5,559 bases of DNA. It comes from Proteobacteria bacterium UBA7447. GTDB taxonomy: Bacteria; Pseudomonadota; Gammaproteobacteria; Arenicellales; UBA868. The stretch is taken from positions 1 through 5,559 of the forward strand of contig DLPX01000040.1 of the NCBI GenBank assembly GCA_002477475.1, read 5' to 3'. This document shows, in pieces, positions 1-5,559 of this stretch. The position numbers and the translations under genes were made by a program. The notes below the pieces were generated by a model. That model was not told where the DNA came from. It made no database searches and was given only the letters and a program-made list of their open reading frames with translations. Position 1 is the first letter of the stretch. Every line of letters starts with the position of its first letter.

Positions 1-36
1 AAGCGTTCTGAGATCTCTGCCGTTGCCTGAGGCGTT

Positions 37-750
37 GTGCCCGTGAGTCGCGCAACCATCCCCGTCGATCAGCGGCTCATCGTTGCCCTGGATGTCCCCA
101 GTGGCGCTGAGGCCCGAGAACTCGTCAATACCCTAGGCGACGGTGTCGGTTTCTATAAGGTGGGGCTTGAACTCTTTACCGGTACGGATGGTTTTGCGAC
201 CGTCGACTGGTTGAGTGACAACGGCAAACAGGTCTTTGTTGATCTCAAGTTCTTTGACGTCCCGGCGACCGTGGCGCGGGCCGTGAAGCAATTGCGGGGC
301 CGGAATATCACCTTTGCAACAGTGCATGGCAACGACGCCATCATGCGGGCAGCGGCCGAGGCTTCGGTCGATGTCGGTATTCTGGCCGTGACGGTGTTGA
401 CGAGCCTGGATTCGGCAGATATGCGGGATCTGGGGTTCGACTGCGACATTCCAGCGCTTGTGCGGTCCCGGGCAGAGCGTGCCGTGACTTTGGGGTGTGC
501 GGGCGTGGTGGCGTCTGGAGAAGAAGCTGCAGTGCTGCGTGGCAGCCTGGGCGAACGGGGGGTGATTGTGACGCCCGGAATCCGCCCAGGACAGCATGAT
601 GACGACCAGAAACGGGCAGTCACCCCCACCCAGGCACTGCATGATGGGGCCGACTATCTTGTGGTCGGGCGGCCGATTCGTGATGCAGACAATCCAAAAG
701 CAGCAGCAGAGGCGATCCAGTCTGAGATCCATTCTGCCCTGGCACTATGA
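37..750 (+). CDS. pyrF: Orotidine-5'-phosphate decarboxylase
   Basis: Cytoplasmic enzyme that decarboxylates OMP to UMP, the last step of de novo pyrimidine synthesis. The 237 residues form the usual single TIM barrel, close to the ~230-245 of bacterial PyrF. Visible landmarks: LIVALDVP with D19, YKVG with K41, the catalytic signature DLKFFDVPAT (D69, K71, D74), TVHG at 95-98, and the phosphate-binding TPGIRP (179-184) and VGRPI (210-214). All catalytic Asp/Lys residues are present, so the enzyme should be active. The start is GTG at 37. A second in-frame GTG lies at 43, and the only purine-rich motif, GAGG at 29-32, sits 4 bases before the first and 10 before the second, so two residues are uncertain. 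An in-frame TGA at 28-30 rules out a longer form. The stop overlaps the hemE start (ATGA), implying one transcript with translational coupling. Identity is very secure; the exact start is less so. Confidence 0.97.
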   Translation: MPVSRATIPVDQRLIVALDVPSGAEARELVNTLGDGVGFYKVGLELFTGTDGFATVDWLSDNGKQVFVDLKFFDVPATVARAVKQLRGRNITFATVHGNDAIMRAAAEASVDVGILAVTVLTSLDSADMRDLGFDCDIPALVRSRAERAVTLGCAGVVASGEEAAVLRGSLGERGVIVTPGIRPGQHDDDQKRAVTPTQALHDGADYLVVGRPIRDADNPKAAAEAIQSEIHSALAL

Positions 751-1820
751 ATACCCCTCGCCCTGAGCTGAAAAACGACCGTCTGATGAGGGCGTTGCGC
801 CGACAGGACGTTGACTGTACCCCAGTCTGGATCATGCGCCAGGCCGGCCGGTATCTTCCGGAGTACCGTGCCACCCGTGCACGAGCGGGAGACTTCCTGA
901 CGCTTTGCAAAACGCCGGAACTCGCCTGCGAAGTAACGCTCCAGCCTCTGGAGCGGTTTGATCTTGATGCTGCGATTCTTTTCTCGGACATCCTGACGAT
1001 ACCCGATGCGATGGGTTTGGGGCTCAGCCTTAAGGAAGGTGAGGGCCCGCGCTTTTCCCGTCCGGTTCGAACGGCTGCGGATATTGACGCCCTGACGCTG
1101 CCTGATCCTGAGGGAGAACTTCGCTATGTCATGGATGCTGTCAGGCTCATCCGACAGGAACTGCACGGCCGGGTCCCTCTCATTGGATTTGCGGGCAGCC
1201 CCTGGACTCTGGCGACTTATATGGTGGAAGGCCAGAGCAGTCGTGAATTCTCAATCGTCAAGAACCTGATTTACCAGGATTCTTCAGTGGCCCGTCGACT
1301 GCTGGCTCTTCTCAGCAATGCCATTGCTTTGTACCTGACGGCACAGGCGCACGCCGGGGCCCAGGTCCTGATGCTCTTTGATACCTGGGGCGGTGCCCTG
1401 GGTCATGCCGAATACCGTCACTTTTCGCTGGATCCCATGGCGCAGATAGTGGAAGCGCTTCGGGCTGATGCGGTTGCCCGTGAATTGCCGATCATTGTTT
1501 TTACCAAAGGAGGCGGCCAGTGGCTGCCGAGAATTTCGGAAATCGGATGCGATGCCCTGGGTTGTGACTGGACCACCTCCCTGAGAGAGGCACGGCGCCT
1601 GGTGCAGGACCGGGTAGCACTACAGGGGAATCTTGACCCGGCGGTGCTCAATGCTTCTCCTGAGAAGATCCGCTCAGCCGTTCGGGACGTTCTCGAAGAT
1701 TATGGAACAGGTCCCGGCCATGTCTTTAACCTGGGTCACGGCATTACGCCGGGGATTGATCCTGAAAATGTCAAAGTTCTGGTGGACTCCGTCCACGAAT
1801 TGAGTCGAACCCCGATTTGA
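747..1820 (+). CDS. hemE: Uroporphyrinogen decarboxylase
   Basis: Cytoplasmic enzyme of haem synthesis. It removes four acetate-side-chain carboxyls from uroporphyrinogen III to give coproporphyrinogen III, without a cofactor. At 357 residues it has the normal bacterial length (~350-360). Both family signatures are present: PVWIMRQAGRYLPEYR at 26-41 (R31 and R35 bind substrate carboxylates) and GFAGSPWTLATYMVEG at 147-162 (Y158 matches the conserved active-site Tyr). D81 in FSDIL is the catalytic aspartate that contacts the pyrrole NH groups. Further family blocks are FTKGGG, GCDWT, QGNLDP and FNLGHGI near the C terminus, with the conserved His at 331. The ATG overlaps the pyrF stop by four bases. 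No good Shine-Dalgarno is visible just upstream, so initiation probably relies on ribosomes finishing pyrF. The gene ends 25 bases short of the stop of the convergent dehydrogenase gene. I see no defects. Confidence 0.98.
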   Translation: MNTPRPELKNDRLMRALRRQDVDCTPVWIMRQAGRYLPEYRATRARAGDFLTLCKTPELACEVTLQPLERFDLDAAILFSDILTIPDAMGLGLSLKEGEGPRFSRPVRTAADIDALTLPDPEGELRYVMDAVRLIRQELHGRVPLIGFAGSPWTLATYMVEGQSSREFSIVKNLIYQDSSVARRLLALLSNAIALYLTAQAHAGAQVLMLFDTWGGALGHAEYRHFSLDPMAQIVEALRADAVARELPIIVFTKGGGQWLPRISEIGCDALGCDWTTSLREARRLVQDRVALQGNLDPAVLNASPEKIRSAVRDVLEDYGTGPGHVFNLGHGITPGIDPENVKVLVDSVHELSRTPI

Positions 1821-1845
1821 ATCTATTGGTTGGGCCCCGGGGCGT

Positions 1846-2607
1846 TTAGTCGGGGACAGGCACCGTGTAGTTGAGAGCCAGTCGGCCGCCGTCTGCGTAG
1901 ATGCATTGTCCCGTGATATACGACGCATCATCGCTTGCGAGAAAGAGCGCAATACTGGCGACTTCATCAACGTCGCCGCAGCGCCCCATGGGAGTGCGTG
2001 ACAGGATGGCATGCCGCTTGGCTTCATCCGTCATGACCTGCTGGAGCATCTCTGTCAGGATGCTGCCAGGGCCGATGGCGTTAACCCGGACATGCTTGTC
2101 CGCAAGTGCCACCGCCATGACCCGGGTGAGTTGATCCAACCCTCCTTTGGAAACGTTATAGGGCAGGATGTTCGGGATGGTCATAATGCCATTAACGGAA
2201 GACATATTGATGATGCTGCCGCCCCCGCCAGCCACCATATGCCGACCTGTGGCCTGACTCATCAGAAATGCCCCCTTGAGGTTGACCGAGAGTACTTTGT
2301 CAAAATCCTCTTCACTGATCTCCAGAACCTCTCCTGAACGCAGGATGCCCGCGTTGTTGACGCAGATATCGATACGGCCAGCATCGGCAATAATCTCGTC
2401 GACGGTGCTGTCCACTGCGGCTTTGTCAGAGACATCGGTACAGAAAAAACGTGCGCCTGAGATATCTGCTGCAGCGCGGGCGCCAACGTCTTCGTTAACG
2501 TCGAGCATCATGACGCGTGCGCCTTCTTTTGAAAAACGCTGCGCAATGCCCAGGCCGATTCCCTGTGCTGCGCCGGTGATAACGGCAACCTTGTCCTGAA
2601 GTCTCAT
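1846..2607 (-). CDS. Short-chain dehydrogenase/reductase (classical SDR, NAD-type)
   Basis: A 253-residue classical SDR: one Rossmann-fold domain, no signal peptide, presumably a soluble oligomer. It should oxidise an alcohol or reduce a ketone; the substrate cannot be inferred. Visible motifs: cofactor loop TGAAQGIG (11-18), an acidic D36 at the end of the second strand (MMLDVN), which favours NAD(H) over NADP(H), the adenine-binding DV at 58-59, NNAG (84-87), and the catalytic set N109, S137, Y150 and K154 (YNVSK). The C-terminal block YITGQCIYADGG is the standard SDR ending, followed by a short LALNYTVPVPD-type tail that I associate with uncharacterised proteobacterial SDRs labelled 'glucose 1-dehydrogenase-like'. 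The ATG at 2607 places the glycine motif at the usual distance from the N terminus; only a weak AAGA precedes it, 5 bases away. It converges on hemE and is divergent from the relic and lpxD, so it is probably a one-gene unit. The family call is secure; no function is assigned. Confidence 0.93.
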   Translation of the reverse strand: MRLQDKVAVITGAAQGIGLGIAQRFSKEGARVMMLDVNEDVGARAAADISGARFFCTDVSDKAAVDSTVDEIIADAGRIDICVNNAGILRSGEVLEISEEDFDKVLSVNLKGAFLMSQATGRHMVAGGGGSIINMSSVNGIMTIPNILPYNVSKGGLDQLTRVMAVALADKHVRVNAIGPGSILTEMLQQVMTDEAKRHAILSRTPMGRCGDVDEVASIALFLASDDASYITGQCIYADGGRLALNYTVPVPD

Positions 2608-2669
2608 GAATTTCTTATCTTAGTAATAATGATGCTATGGTGATTCTATCCCTTGTTTCTAGCTCAGAA

Positions 2670-2853
2670 CACTTCAGGGAACGCCAGCTTCGGTAGGCCT
2701 ATTCTGGAAGCAGTACCGACAATGCACGCCGCTATCAAAATCGATCGACAACTTGGTTTTGTTCCCGCTCCGGCCTATCATCACCCTACGGCGCCCGGTG
2801 TCAGGCTGTTGATTAAAGAGCTGGGGATACGAAGGGCGCAGGCCTTATTTTGA
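2670..2853 (+). pseudogene. Degraded C-terminal fragment of a GNAT N-acetyltransferase
   Basis: A plus-strand frame open from 2653 (TTG) to the TGA at 2851-2853 encodes at most 66 residues. From about 2704 it reads LEAVPTMHAAIK, RQLGFVPAPAYHHP, then PGVRLLIKELG. This resembles the C-terminal end of GNAT acetyltransferases of the pattern LDTxPTMxAAxxLYxxLGF...YYxNPxPGxxFLxLxL. The acetyl-CoA-binding region of a complete GNAT (~150 residues) is missing. Dropping one base near 2694 joins an upstream stretch, HFRERQLR (2670-2693), to RPILEAVPTM, which extends the resemblance a little and suggests a frameshift as well as N-terminal loss. There is no Shine-Dalgarno and no plausible start. I see a decayed gene remnant between the dehydrogenase and lpxD; the resemblance is from memory of the family, and a chance reading frame is the alternative. 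The fragment probably makes no functional protein. Confidence 0.5.
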
Positions 2854-2879
2854 TTTTGGCAGGATAAATCTAAGACTTC

Positions 2880-3917
2880 ATGAAACTGGGTGAACTTGCA
2901 GAAAAGTTAGGTGGCGTATGCGACGGCGACGCCAATCTTGAAATCACTACGCTCGGCACGTTGGAAGACGCCGGCGCTGGAGAGGTTACTTTTCTTGCGG
3001 CATCGACATCCAGCGAGCAGTTGGTAGGTTGCGCCGCCTCAGCCGTGATTCTTCGCGAGGAAGATCGGGATGCCTGGCAGGGCGCTGCCGTTGTCTGTGA
3101 GAACCCGCATCTCGGTTATGCCCGGGCCGCAAGGCTGCTGGATAACACACCCGTCCCTGATCCCGGCATTCATCCAGGCGCTGTGGTGGCAGACAGCGCG
3201 ACGGTCAGCGCGACGGCCTCGATTGGCGCAAACTGTGTAATCGAGGATGATGCTGTTATTGGAGACAGTGTGATTATCGGGCCGGGCAGCGTAATTTCAG
3301 AGCGTTCTGAGCTGGGCGCACAAACCCGTCTTTTTGCCAACGTTACGGTGATGCGTGGCGTCATCATCGGTGAGCGTTGCTTCATCAAAAGCGGGGCGGT
3401 GCTCGGCAGCGACGGATTTGGCAACACGCAGGAAGAAGGGCGCTGGGTAAGAATCCCGCAGCATGGCGGGCTGCGTATTGGCAACGACGTTCAGATCGGT
3501 GCGGTCACGACAATCGATCGGGGTGCGATCGGAGATACCGTCATCGCAGATGGAGTGGTGATCGATAATCTGGTCCAGATCGGCCACAACTGCCAGATCG
3601 GCGAGGATACGGCGATCGTATCCTGCGTCGGGATTGCCGGCAGTGTGGTGGTTGGCAAGCGCTGCATCCTGGCAGGTGCGGTGGGCGTTGCTGATCATGT
3701 CAATATTTGTGATGACGTACATCTTACGGGGATGGCGATGGTGACGGGCTCTATCAATGAGCCCGGCATGTATTCTTCGGGAACGGGACTGTTGCCGGCG
3801 ACAGAATGGCGCAAAGCAGCAGTACGATTCCGCCAGCTTGACGATTTAGCCAAACGGGTCAAGGCTTTGGAGCGGGCACAAGTAGCCAACAGCAGCTATC
3901 AATCGGAAGACCTTTAG
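2880..3917 (+). CDS. lpxD: UDP-3-O-acylglucosamine N-acyltransferase (LpxD family)
   Basis: LpxD transfers a 3-hydroxyacyl chain from acyl-ACP to the 2-amino group of UDP-3-O-acyl-glucosamine, the third step of lipid A synthesis, in the cytoplasm. The 345 residues match the family length (E. coli about 341). Domains: N-terminal uridine-binding domain (1-100, with ENPHLGYAR at 74-82), a left-handed beta-helix of hexapeptide repeats (about 100-290), and a C-terminal helix for ACP contact (LDDLAKRVKALERA). Key sites: GSDGFG at 176-181, TTIDRGA at 210-216, and QIGHN with H236, equivalent to the E. coli catalytic H239. H273 matches E. coli H276, and M287 aligns with M290, reported to gauge acyl length. 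The ATG gives the usual family N terminus; only a weak AAGA (2872-2875) precedes it. Unusually, bamA, skp, fabZ and lpxA are not beside it, so it may be a second copy. Its stop overlaps that of the convergent phosphoesterase gene. Confidence 0.93.
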   Translation: MKLGELAEKLGGVCDGDANLEITTLGTLEDAGAGEVTFLAASTSSEQLVGCAASAVILREEDRDAWQGAAVVCENPHLGYARAARLLDNTPVPDPGIHPGAVVADSATVSATASIGANCVIEDDAVIGDSVIIGPGSVISERSELGAQTRLFANVTVMRGVIIGERCFIKSGAVLGSDGFGNTQEEGRWVRIPQHGGLRIGNDVQIGAVTTIDRGAIGDTVIADGVVIDNLVQIGHNCQIGEDTAIVSCVGIAGSVVVGKRCILAGAVGVADHVNICDDVHLTGMAMVTGSINEPGMYSSGTGLLPATEWRKAAVRFRQLDDLAKRVKALERAQVANSSYQSEDL

Positions 3918-4702
3918 GCTGCGCGAGGAAGACCTCTTTCCACTTCCCTGGCATTCTGCTCAACAGTCCACTCCACCAGGTGCAGTGCTCCCGTGAACGT
4001 TTCGGTCAGAGCCGAACAGCTCTCAGTCCAATCTCCATCGTTACAGTAGATAAATCTGTCGTTTTCGAGAATTTGGGGCTGGTGGATGTGCCCACATACG
4101 ACCCCATCAAATCCTTGTTGGCGGGCGTCTGATGACACCGTCTTCGCGTATCGATTGATCAGTTGGTTAGTCGCTGACAGATTACCTTTGATATAGGTGG
4201 CAAGAGACCAGTAAGGAAATCCCATCACGCGACGACACTGGCTAAGATACCGGTTGGCAACGCTTAGAGCCGCGTAGAGCCCGCATCCGATCAACCTGGT
4301 CATCGAAGGTCCTAGACAGATGTGGTCGAAGCGGTCTCCGTGCAGAACCAACAGTCGTTTGCCATCGGCAGTGACATGAACATGTTCAAGATGTAACGCA
4401 ATGCCGAGCAATTCCAACCCAGCGTAGTCACGCATGATTTCATCATGGTTCCCCGGTATGTAGATGACTTCCGTTCCCTGCCCCGCCAATTCAATGATTT
4501 TTCTCAGGGCGAGTTGATGGCGCTTAGGCCAGTAAAGGCGTCGTTTCAGCGCCCAGAAGTCAATGACATCGCCAACAAGGTATAGTCGATCGCACTTAAC
4601 GCGCTGAAGAAAATCGAGAAGCAGATCAACTTTGCATGCCCGACTGCCGAGGTGAATATCTGAGATCCATACGGTTCTGTAGCGCACATCTGAATCTGAC
4701 AT
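3914..4702 (-). CDS. PlcP-like metallophosphoesterase (probable lipid-remodelling phospholipase C; LpxH relative)
   Basis: A 262-residue calcineurin-type phosphoesterase with the full two-metal motif set: SDIHLG (D15, H17), VGDVID (D45), PGNHDE (N85, H86), LHGD (H121) and CGHIH (H205, H207). There is no signal peptide or clear membrane span; it probably acts at the inner face of the inner membrane. The texture around the motifs (LKRRLYWP, NHDEIMRDY, HGDRFD, GFPYWSL, DGDWTESC) is what I recall from PlcP of Sinorhizobium, which under phosphate limitation splits phospholipids into diacylglycerol and a phosphorylated headgroup. The same superfamily includes LpxH, UDP-2,3-diacylglucosamine diphosphatase, and such proteins are often labelled that way; the neighbouring lpxD makes that error more tempting. 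The start is set by a strong GGAGG seven bases upstream. It lies 54 bases after the glycosyltransferase stop, probably in the same transcript. Fold and metal sites are secure; PlcP activity is inferred. Confidence 0.82.
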   Translation of the reverse strand: MSDSDVRYRTVWISDIHLGSRACKVDLLLDFLQRVKCDRLYLVGDVIDFWALKRRLYWPKRHQLALRKIIELAGQGTEVIYIPGNHDEIMRDYAGLELLGIALHLEHVHVTADGKRLLVLHGDRFDHICLGPSMTRLIGCGLYAALSVANRYLSQCRRVMGFPYWSLATYIKGNLSATNQLINRYAKTVSSDARQQGFDGVVCGHIHQPQILENDRFIYCNDGDWTESCSALTETFTGALHLVEWTVEQNAREVERGLPRAA

Positions 4703-4709
4703 CAGCTTT

Positions 4710-4714
4710 CCTCC
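4710..4714 (-). promoter_or_regulatory. Strong Shine-Dalgarno of the phosphoesterase gene
   Basis: On the minus strand GGAGG (plus strand CCTCC) lies seven bases before the ATG at 4702. It is the best ribosome-binding site in the window and fixes that start. Because the upstream glycosyltransferase gene ends 42 bases before it, the phosphoesterase can be translated independently of coupling. No Pho-box-like direct repeat is visible in the 54-base gap. Confidence 0.8.
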
Positions 4715-4756
4715 GAGAGTGAGTTGTCGATTGACTTATCCTGTTCCCACTGATTT

Positions 4757-5559
4757 CTAGGCGATATTGACACCATTCTGTATTTGCGGCGTAGCCTTTT
4801 CGTCGCAATTTGACCGATCGACTTTGGCCCAGAGTTGATCTCGCAATTTGTTAATGTCGTGACGTTGGCTGTCGAGTATCCAATCGACCAGATGTTTCGC
4901 AACGTTGGGATATGCTATTGGTGAGGGCGTTGGTTTATCAAGCCAGTCTCTGATGCGGTTGGCGTTGAGACTCTCCATCACATCAGCAAGCCCCAACTGA
5001 AGCATTGCGGCGCCATTGGATAACTGCTCGGCCTGTCCCGCGAGTGGTTTGGTCAGCAGTTTTTTCCCAAAATGAAAAAGTTCACTTGGTAATTCAAACC
5101 CCGCGCCACTGATGACACCAACTGAAGAGAGCATATGGGAAATAAAGTGCTCTCGTGAAAACGGTTGAAGATATAAATGGCCATCCACGTGCTCACGATC
5201 TATATCTGTAAAAAAGAAGAACCGGTGACTGGTTATCGGTTTAAGCAGTTGGATAACACGTTCGGGTTGCTCAAAGGGCAGATAGACGAGAATCTTGTCT
5301 TCTTCGACTAGCGAGCACCTCTCGTCAATTCCTTCTGTTTCGATGATCGGCGGCAGGATATTGCCGCCGAAGTGATGCCAGTGCAGGCCAATATTGATGT
5401 CCGTTGGTGCAAACCAGCGCAGAAGCAACGCCGCCGCGGGATTTATACCTTTTTTGGGAATTTCGTAATGGAATGCACATTGATGACTGATCCCGATAGA
5501 GGGCACTTTATTGATTTTTGCGGCCCAGGCGGAAATCGGTTCGTAGTCGCTAATAACCA
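4757..5559 (-). CDS. MJ1255/VC2487-family glycosyltransferase, partial (5' end outside window)
   Basis: The reading frame is open from the TAG at 4757-4759 to the window edge, giving 266 visible residues. The true start lies beyond 5559. A GTG at 5504-5506 is not the start, because the codons before it continue with family-like sequence: VISDYEPISAWAAKINK, resembling the DFEP...A motif of this family, followed by PSIGISHQ. The visible part covers the end of the N-terminal GT-B domain and the whole C-terminal domain: ILVYLPFE, then GVISGAGFELPSE (donor-binding, GT28-like), then GKKLLTKPLAGQAEQLSNG and QLGLADVM. Such enzymes transfer a sugar from a nucleotide-sugar donor; donor and acceptor are not experimentally clear to me. 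Just upstream of the PlcP-like gene on the same strand, it is a candidate for glycosylating diacylglycerol. Base composition is lower than in the rest of the window. The family call is fairly secure; the lipid acceptor is an inference. Confidence 0.82.
   Translation of the reverse strand, partial: VISDYEPISAWAAKINKVPSIGISHQCAFHYEIPKKGINPAAALLLRWFAPTDINIGLHWHHFGGNILPPIIETEGIDERCSLVEEDKILVYLPFEQPERVIQLLKPITSHRFFFFTDIDREHVDGHLYLQPFSREHFISHMLSSVGVISGAGFELPSELFHFGKKLLTKPLAGQAEQLSNGAAMLQLGLADVMESLNANRIRDWLDKPTPSPIAYPNVAKHLVDWILDSQRHDINKLRDQLWAKVDRSNCDEKATPQIQNGVNIA

Noticed and set aside
1..30. Possible 3' end of an upstream gene (frame KRSEISAVA ending in TGA at 28-30, or another frame ending at 44-46).
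   Set aside because: Only nine codons are visible and I do not recognise them. lapB often precedes pyrF in Gammaproteobacteria, but these residues do not look like the LapB C terminus I remember, so no call is made.
153..732. Long minus-strand open frames antisense to pyrF.
   Set aside because: They are shadows of the GC-rich pyrF coding frame, with no family resemblance and low-complexity Ser/Arg/Thr/His-rich translations.
1799..1821. GGTTCGACTC on the minus strand, similar to a tRNA T-loop.
   Set aside because: It lies in the hemE coding end and the flanking bases do not form a T stem or acceptor stem.
1832..1847. GC-rich palindrome GCCCCGGGGC between the convergent hemE and dehydrogenase stops, as a bidirectional terminator.
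   Set aside because: With a realistic loop only about three base pairs remain in the stem, and only three T residues follow. It is too weak for an intrinsic terminator.
2608..2660. AT-rich stretch as a divergent promoter; TAGAAT on the minus strand (2643-2648) is a near-consensus -10.
   Set aside because: No acceptable -35 hexamer lies 16-18 bases upstream of it on that strand. A promoter for the dehydrogenase is likely somewhere here, but I cannot place it.
4703..4756. Pho box or internal promoter in front of the PlcP-like gene.
   Set aside because: I looked for paired CTGTCAT-like repeats and found none. Any PhoB control would have to act upstream of the glycosyltransferase, outside the window.

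Overview
The window looks like a chromosomal segment of a free-living, quite possibly marine, Gammaproteobacterium. It carries core housekeeping genes (pyrF, hemE), a gammaproteobacterial-type LpxD, so the cell is a Gram-negative that makes lipid A, and an MJ1255/VC2487-type glycosyltransferase. The taxon is an inference from protein resemblance recalled from memory. Most of the window is GC-rich (a 60-base line counted in pyrF is about 62% G+C). The far right end is clearly poorer: two lines counted inside the glycosyltransferase gene are about 38%.

Left part, plus strand (37-1820): pyrF (orotidine-5'-phosphate decarboxylase) and hemE (uroporphyrinogen decarboxylase) overlap by four bases (ATGA) and are almost certainly co-transcribed. 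One supplies UMP, the other coproporphyrinogen III for haem. A minus-strand NAD-type short-chain dehydrogenase (1846-2607) converges on hemE. Its substrate cannot be read from the sequence.

Middle (2608-2879): this 272-base gap holds the start region of the dehydrogenase gene, read leftwards, and the leader of lpxD, read rightwards. Between them is a short plus-strand reading frame whose last ~40 residues look like the C-terminal end of a GNAT acetyltransferase. I read it as a gene relic.

Right part: a complete lpxD-type gene (2880-3917, plus) stands alone, without the usual bamA/skp/fabZ/lpxA neighbours. It meets, with a four-base tail-to-tail overlap, a minus-strand metallophosphoesterase (3914-4702). 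That protein resembles the PlcP phospholipase C of phosphate-starvation lipid remodelling more than LpxH, although it would often be labelled 'UDP-2,3-diacylglucosamine diphosphatase'. Just upstream of it on the same strand is a GT-B glycosyltransferase of the MJ1255/VC2487 family (4757 to beyond 5559), cut by the window edge. The pair suggests a two-step route in which a phospholipid is cut to diacylglycerol and a sugar is then added to give a glycolipid. This is the most interesting hypothesis here, but the sequence alone does not prove it. I saw no tRNA, rRNA, CRISPR array, insertion sequence or convincing intrinsic terminator.
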